64,000 bases of DNA from an uncultured Opitutia bacterium (lineage in GTDB: Bacteria > Verrucomicrobiota > Verrucomicrobiia > Opitutales > Opitutaceae): assembly GCA_903862955.1 (NCBI GenBank), contig CAIPAH010000022.1:1-64000 (forward strand), read 5' to 3'. Positions 59,640 to 64,000 of the stretch are shown here, piece after piece; within the stretch, counting starts at the first letter, position 1, and each line of letters begins with the position of its first letter. The notes beneath the pieces were generated by a model, which saw nothing but the letters and a program-made list of their open reading frames with translations, did no database searches and had not been told where the DNA came from. The translations under genes were made by a program, and so were the position numbers.

Positions 59640-59657
59640 TGCTTGAATCTCCCGCTC

Positions 59658-60119
59658 ATGCCTCCCGTCATTTCCGCTACCCCCGAAGCCCTCGCCCAGC
59701 GCCTTGCCGACAGCGGACTGCGCTCCACTCCCCAGCGCGAGGTCATCTACGACGTGCTGCTGAAAAAGCGCGATCATCCCACCGCCGACGAGGTTTACGC
59801 CCGCGTCCGCGCGGACATGCCGACCATCTCGCTCGCCACGGTCTACAACTGCCTCGAGACGCTCGTGCAGTGCGACCTGGTCCGGGCGGTGAATTTCGAA
59901 CGCGGCCCCACCCGCTACTGCCCAAACCTCCATCCGCACGCGCATTTTCACGACGAGCAGACGGGTTCGACCCACGACATCGACCTTCCGCCGGGCCTGC
60001 TCGACCGCGTGAAGTCCATCCTTCCGGCCGACTACGACGCCAAATCCGTCGAGATCATCTTCCGCGGCAAGTCCCACAGCACTGCACGTAGCGAAAATCG
60101 AGGAGTCGGTAGCAAGTAA
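59658..60119 (+). CDS. Fur/PerR-family metalloregulator lacking the CxxC zinc motif
   Basis: 153 residues. Winged helix: LRSTPQREVIYDVLL, HPTADEVYARVRADMPTISLATVYNCLETL, RYCPNLHPHAHFHDE. The His-rich segment has H92, H94, H96 and H98 with D99/E100, but the CxxCG that normally follows reads DEQTG, so the structural zinc site is absent. Probably senses iron, haem or redox state and regulates the downstream SUF genes and itself. ATG at 59658 preferred to TTG at 59643. Its stop lies 75 bases before sufC. Confidence 0.9.
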   Translation: MPPVISATPEALAQRLADSGLRSTPQREVIYDVLLKKRDHPTADEVYARVRADMPTISLATVYNCLETLVQCDLVRAVNFERGPTRYCPNLHPHAHFHDEQTGSTHDIDLPPGLLDRVKSILPADYDAKSVEIIFRGKSHSTARSENRGVGSK

Positions 60120-60194
60120 ATCGGAACCTCTTCCCACCCAGACCTACTCTCGTAACCGCACCTTCTCACCACCGCTCCTCGCTCCTTTCCCGTC

Positions 60195-60950
60195 ATGCCC
60201 CAGCTCGAAATCAAAGACCTCCACGTCTCCATCGGCGAAAAACAAATCGTCAAGGGCCTCTCGCTCACCGTTCGCAGCGGCGAAGTCCACGCCATCATGG
60301 GACCCAACGGCACCGGCAAGTCCACGCTCGCCAAGGCCGTCGCCGGCCACCCGAGTTTCACGATCACGTCCGGTGACGTGCTCCTCGACGGCAAGTCCAT
60401 CCTCGCGATGCAGCCCGACGAGCGCGCCCGCGCCGGTCTCTTCCTCGCGTTCCAATACCCGAGCGAAATCCCCGGCGTCTCCATCGCCAACTTCCTCCGC
60501 GCCGCCGTCCAGGCCCGCCTCGGCGAGGGCGAGGAACTCGACGCCACCGCCTACTACAAGCGGCTCTACTCGAAGATGGACATGCTCCAGATCGACCGGA
60601 AGTTCACCTCCCGCGCCATCAACGACGGCTTCTCCGGCGGCGAAAAGAAGCGCTGTGAGATCCTCCAGATGGCGATGCTCGAGCCGAAGTTCGCGTTGAT
60701 GGACGAGACCGACTCCGGCCTCGACATCGACGCCCTCCGCATCGTCGCTGACGGCGTCAACGCCCTCCGCAGCACCAACCTCGGCGTGCTGATGATCACC
60801 CACTACCAGCGCCTGCTCAGCTACATCGTTCCCGACCACGTCCACGTCATGTGGGACGGCCGCATCGTGAAGAGTGGCGACAAGTCCCTCGCCCTCGAAC
60901 TCGAGGCCAAGGGCTACGATTGGGTCAAAAACGAACTCGTCCCCGCCTGA
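60195..60950 (+). CDS. sufC: Fe-S cluster assembly ATPase SufC
   Basis: 251 residues, ABC-type ATPase of the SufBCD scaffold. Walker [16 protein letters not shown]-loop [11 protein letters not shown], signature [15 protein letters not shown], Walker [19 protein letters not shown]-loop MITHYQRLL. The TDSGLDID wording is specific to SufC. First structural gene after the regulator. Confidence 0.97.
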   Translation: MPQLEIKDLHVSIGEKQIVKGLSLTVRSGEVHAIMGPNGTGKSTLAKAVAGHPSFTITSGDVLLDGKSILAMQPDERARAGLFLAFQYPSEIPGVSIANFLRAAVQARLGEGEELDATAYYKRLYSKMDMLQIDRKFTSRAINDGFSGGEKKRCEILQMAMLEPKFALMDETDSGLDIDALRIVADGVNALRSTNLGVLMITHYQRLLSYIVPDHVHVMWDGRIVKSGDKSLALELEAKGYDWVKNELVPA

Positions 60951-60976
60951 TTCCGCCCGCGTCCCCTCCCGTCTTT

Positions 60977-62431
60977 ATGTCCGACGTCACCGAAACCGAA
61001 TCCCTCGAGCCGCCGATTGCCGACACCGTCGACAATCCGGTCTCCGGCATTGACCAGACCGCTGGCAACTTCAGCTACAAGATGGACTACGAGTTCGACG
61101 CCGGCACCGGCCTGTCGGAAAAGACCGTCCGTTACATCAGCAGCGTCAAGAAAGAGGCCCCGTGGATCCTCGAGTTCCGCCTCAACGCCCTGAAGCAGTT
61201 CCTCGCCAAGCCCATGCCGACGCATTGGGCCACGAAGGACCTCGAGAACATCAATTTCGACAAGATCCGTTACTACCTCTCGAGCGGCCAGAAGCCCAAG
61301 CGCACGTGGGACGAGGTGCCGGACGACATCAAGAAGACCTTCGAGCGCCTCGGCATTCCCGAGCACGAACGCAAGTTCCTCGCCGGCGTCGAGGCCCAGT
61401 TCGACTCCGAGGCCGCCTACTCCAACATCAAGGACATCGTCTCGAAGCAGGGCGTCATCTTCGTCAACTCCACCGAGGGCCTGCGCGAGCATCCCGAGCT
61501 GTTCCGCAAGTTCTTCGGCAAGGTCATCCCGACCGGGGACAACAAGTTCTCCGCACTCAACAGCGCCGTGTTCTCCGGCGGCTCGTTCATCTACGTGCCG
61601 AAGGGCGTGAAGGTCGCCCAGCCGCTGCAGGCCTACTTCCGCATCAACGCCGAGAACTTCGGCCAGTTCGAGCGCACGCTCATCATCGCCGACGAGGGCG
61701 CCGAGGTCGTTTACATGGAGGGCTGCACCGCGCCGAAGTTCAGCACGTCCACGCTCCACAGCGCCGTCGTCGAGCTCGTCGCGCTCAAGGGCGCCAAGAT
61801 CCAATACATCACCGTCCAGAACTGGGCGAACAACGTCTTCAACCTCGTCACCAAGCGCGGCGTCGCGCACGAGGAGGCCGAGATCAAGTGGATCGACTGC
61901 AACATCGGCAGCCGCCTCACGATGAAGTATCCCGGCGTTGTCCTGAAGGGCCGCAAGGCCCGCGGCGAGGTCATCTCCATCGCGCTCGCCAACGACGGCC
62001 AGCACCAGGACACCGGCGCGAAGATGATCCACGCCGCCGACGAGACGACGTCCAACATCGTCGCGAAATCCATCTCCGTCGGCCAGGGCCGCAGTACCTA
62101 CCGCGGCGTCGTCCACATCCCGAAGCACCTCAAGGGCTGCAAGAATAACACCGAGTGCGACGCCCTGCTCATCAGCCCGAACAGCCGCACCGACACGTAT
62201 CCCGCCATCACCGTCCGCGGCGACCGCAACTCCGTCCAGCACGAGGCCAGCGTCTCGAAGGTCAGCGAGGAGCAGATTTTCTACATGCAGCAGCGCGGCC
62301 TCACCGAGGGCCAGGCCATGAGCCTCTCCGTGAACGGCTTCATCAACGACCTCGCGCGCCAGTTCCCGATGGAATACTCCGTCGAGCTCAAGCGCCTCAT
62401 CGACCTCGAGATGGAAGGCTCCGTCGGCTGA
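60977..62431 (+). CDS. sufB: Fe-S cluster assembly protein SufB
   Basis: 484 residues, full length. Beta-helix scaffold core: [57 protein letters not shown], and the conserved [22 protein letters not shown] (Cys implicated in cluster assembly), then [23 protein letters not shown]. Builds 4Fe-4S clusters with SufC and SufD. ATG at 60977, 26 bases after sufC. Confidence 0.97.
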   Translation: MSDVTETESLEPPIADTVDNPVSGIDQTAGNFSYKMDYEFDAGTGLSEKTVRYISSVKKEAPWILEFRLNALKQFLAKPMPTHWATKDLENINFDKIRYYLSSGQKPKRTWDEVPDDIKKTFERLGIPEHERKFLAGVEAQFDSEAAYSNIKDIVSKQGVIFVNSTEGLREHPELFRKFFGKVIPTGDNKFSALNSAVFSGGSFIYVPKGVKVAQPLQAYFRINAENFGQFERTLIIADEGAEVVYMEGCTAPKFSTSTLHSAVVELVALKGAKIQYITVQNWANNVFNLVTKRGVAHEEAEIKWIDCNIGSRLTMKYPGVVLKGRKARGEVISIALANDGQHQDTGAKMIHAADETTSNIVAKSISVGQGRSTYRGVVHIPKHLKGCKNNTECDALLISPNSRTDTYPAITVRGDRNSVQHEASVSKVSEEQIFYMQQRGLTEGQAMSLSVNGFINDLARQFPMEYSVELKRLIDLEMEGSVG

Positions 62432-62506
62432 ACATTTGAAGAGGAAAGCCAGAAAACCCGGAATTCCGGCTCCTGGCTTCCTGGCTTCTCCTTAAAAATT
62501 CTTCCC
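62432..62506. repeat. Short inverted words between sufB and sufD
   Basis: GAGGAAAGCCAGAAA and CTGGCTTCCTGGCTTCTCC around CCGGAATTCCGG (a perfect 12-base palindrome). May form a weak hairpin that attenuates sufD; no T tract. Confidence 0.4.
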
Positions 62507-63838
62507 GTGAGTTCCACCGTCACCGAAACCCTCTCCGCCACCGGCAGCTTCACGCCCGAGGTATTCGCCGCGCACCTCGCCTCCGTCTCCCACCTGCCCG
62601 CTTGGTGGCTCGACCGGAAGCGCGAGGCATGGGACCGCTTCAACCGGCTGCCGCTTCCGAAGCGCACCGATGAGTTCTGGCGCTTTGCCACGCTCTCCGG
62701 CCTCCGCCTCGACGGCTTTTCCCTTCCGGGATCCGTGCCCGCCGGCAGCCTCGGCCACTCGCCCATCGGGATCATCAAGTCGGGCAAGCTCGTCTTCGCC
62801 AACAACCGCCTGGTCGCCAGCGAGCCCATCTCGGCCGAGCTCGCGAAACAGGGCGTGATCTTCGAGACGCTGCAAAACGCGCTTCTCCACCACGGCGACC
62901 TCGTGAAGGCCCACCTGCTGGCCCATGCGCCCAAGCTGGGCTCCGAAAAATTCACCGCGCTGCACACCGCCCTGCTCAACGACGGCGCGTTCATCTACCT
63001 GCCCAAAGGCGTCGAGCTCGCCGACCCGCTCGCGGTCTTCCACTACGCCGCCAGCCCGGGCGCCGCGGTCTTCCCCCACACGCTCGTCATCGCCGAGCAG
63101 AACGCCCGCGCCACCGTCGTCGACTTCTTCCGCTCCGCCGACGCCGGCACGCATTTCGCCTGCGGGCGCAACGACCTCATCGCCAGCCATGGCGCGCAGC
63201 TGACCTACGTCGCCGCCCAGACGTGGTCGCGCGACACCCTGTCGTTCCAGTCGAACTCCACCGTCGCCCGCCGCGATGCCCGCGTGACCTCGCTCAACCT
63301 TCACCTCGGCGGCCGCCAGTCGCGCCATGAGAGCCACAGCCAGCTGGCCGCACCCGGCGCGCACAGCGAGATGCTTGCGCTGACCGTCGCGCACGGCTCG
63401 CAGGAGTTCGACCAGCGCACCCTGCAGATCCACCAAGCGCCGCACACGAGCTCGAACCTCCTCTACAAAAACGCCCTGCTCCAGCAGGCGAAGACGATCT
63501 TCTCCGGGCTCATCGTCGTCGATCCCGACGCGCAGAAGACCGATGCCTACCAGAGCAACCGCAACCTCATGCTCAGCGAAGAGGCCGAGGCCAACTCGCT
63601 CCCCGGCCTGGAGATCCAGGCCAACGATGTCCGCTGCACGCACGGTGCCACCAGCAGCCGCATCGACCCCGAGCAGGAATTTTACCTCCAGGCCCGCGGC
63701 ATTGCCAAGGAGGCCGCCGATGAGCTACTCATCTTCGGTTTCTTCGAGGAAGTGCTCAGCAAGCTCGACCACCAGACGCTGCACGACTCCCTCCGCGACC
63801 TGATCAAAGTCAAAATCAAGCACCCGCCGGCCAGCTAA
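62507..63838 (+). CDS. sufD: Fe-S cluster assembly protein SufD
   Basis: 443 residues. N-terminal helical part with PLPKRTDEFWRFATLSGL, then a SufBD beta-helix: NDGAFIYLPKGVELADPLAVFHYA, TLVIAEQNARATVVDFF, LNLHLGGRQSRHESHSQLAAPGAHSEM, and EEAEANSLPGLEIQANDVRCTHGATSSRIDPEQEFYLQARGI (conserved His in CTHGA). GTG start at 62507. No sufS or sufE in the visible part; sufT begins 11 bases later. Confidence 0.95.
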   Translation: MSSTVTETLSATGSFTPEVFAAHLASVSHLPAWWLDRKREAWDRFNRLPLPKRTDEFWRFATLSGLRLDGFSLPGSVPAGSLGHSPIGIIKSGKLVFANNRLVASEPISAELAKQGVIFETLQNALLHHGDLVKAHLLAHAPKLGSEKFTALHTALLNDGAFIYLPKGVELADPLAVFHYAASPGAAVFPHTLVIAEQNARATVVDFFRSADAGTHFACGRNDLIASHGAQLTYVAAQTWSRDTLSFQSNSTVARRDARVTSLNLHLGGRQSRHESHSQLAAPGAHSEMLALTVAHGSQEFDQRTLQIHQAPHTSSNLLYKNALLQQAKTIFSGLIVVDPDAQKTDAYQSNRNLMLSEEAEANSLPGLEIQANDVRCTHGATSSRIDPEQEFYLQARGIAKEAADELLIFGFFEEVLSKLDHQTLHDSLRDLIKVKIKHPPAS

Positions 63839-63849
63839 TCCGTCCCGCC

Positions 63850-64000
63850 ATGCCCCACAGCGCCCGCACCCTTTCCCGCGACATCACCGCGACGCAGATT
63901 CCATCCGGCGACAAGACCCCGCTGCCCGCCGGCACGCAGGTCAAGATTTCGCAGACCTTGGGCGGCAATTTCACCGTGGCCACCGACTTCGGCCTGTTCC
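63850..64000 (+). CDS. sufT: Putative Fe-S assembly protein SufT, N-terminal part (cut by window edge)
   Basis: 50 residues visible: RTLSRDITATQIPSGDKTPL followed by PAGTQVKISQTLGGNFTVAT. This is the N-terminal region typical of SufT-type (DUF59/MIP18-related) proteins: the IPSG and LPAGTxVxITQxLGG motifs. Position directly after sufD agrees. The DUF59 domain itself lies outside the window. Confidence 0.85.
   Translation, partial: MPHSARTLSRDITATQIPSGDKTPLPAGTQVKISQTLGGNFTVATDFGLF

Noticed and set aside
1-64000. CRISPR array, prophage, insertion sequence or toxin-antitoxin pair
   Set aside because: No regularly spaced direct repeats, transposase, integrase, phage structural gene or recognisable toxin-antitoxin gene pair was found on either strand.

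Overview
The window is a GC-rich (roughly 65 to 70 percent by eye), gene-dense bacterial chromosome segment with about 56 protein genes and one tRNA. The gene content points to a Verrucomicrobiota member, most likely Opitutales/Opitutaceae: duplicated ADOP-type ABC permeases with their typical PadR regulator, several GH95/GH28/GH29-like polysaccharide enzymes, a DUF5069 protein, paired phytanoyl-CoA dioxygenases, and dispersed short intergenic repeats. This assignment is inference from gene content; no rRNA is present. No insertion sequence, prophage, CRISPR array or replication origin was seen.

Layout. 1-4.4 kb: end of pyruvate phosphate dikinase, a PhyH oxygenase, and small exported or membrane proteins. 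4.4-9.5 kb: an SDR epimerase divergent from a GH28 polygalacturonase, then an ADOP permease. 9.6-13.3 kb: 2-oxoacid:ferredoxin oxidoreductase (alpha and beta) and Tag glycosylase. 13.3-18.8 kb: minus-strand operon of two GH95 glycosidases and an alpha/beta hydrolase. 18.9-24.7 kb: a hypothetical, thymidine kinase, a lactonase-fold protein, a response regulator, a second PhyH and HflX. 24.8-29.1 kb: tRNA-Gln, PadR, a small membrane protein, three tandem paralogous exported proteins and a lipoprotein. 29.2-35.4 kb: a tight six-gene minus-strand catabolic operon (aldolase-bicupin, 2-hydroxyacid dehydrogenase, SDR, TIM-barrel isomerase, tandem BMC shell protein, mutarotase-like protein), divergent from a GH29-like gene. 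36.7-40.1 kb: a membrane protein, a GNAT and a second ADOP permease. 40.2-48.2 kb: TetR - adaptor - RND - RND efflux operon. 48.4-51.5 kb: pyrH, frr, proB, GNAT. 51.5-59.6 kb: DUF4139, UvrD-like helicase, esterase, M19 dipeptidase, TrxB, DUF5069, VanY-like peptidase. 59.6-64 kb: Fur-family regulator followed by sufC, sufB, sufD and the start of sufT.

The most unusual unit is the 29.2-35.4 kb operon. It encodes a single PduT-like tandem-domain microcompartment shell protein among sugar-acid enzymes, with no other shell gene (no pentamer or separate hexamer) and no signature aldehyde dehydrogenase in the window. One reading is that the aldolase step releases a reactive aldehyde and the shell protein belongs to a satellite or minimal compartment, or has been repurposed. 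Other points of note are a Cys-free Fur homologue with a double PerR-like box in front of the SUF genes, a 13-base motif shared by the PadR gene and an ADOP gene 12.5 kb away, and two copies of a REP-like palindrome that supply the stop codons of the adjacent genes.
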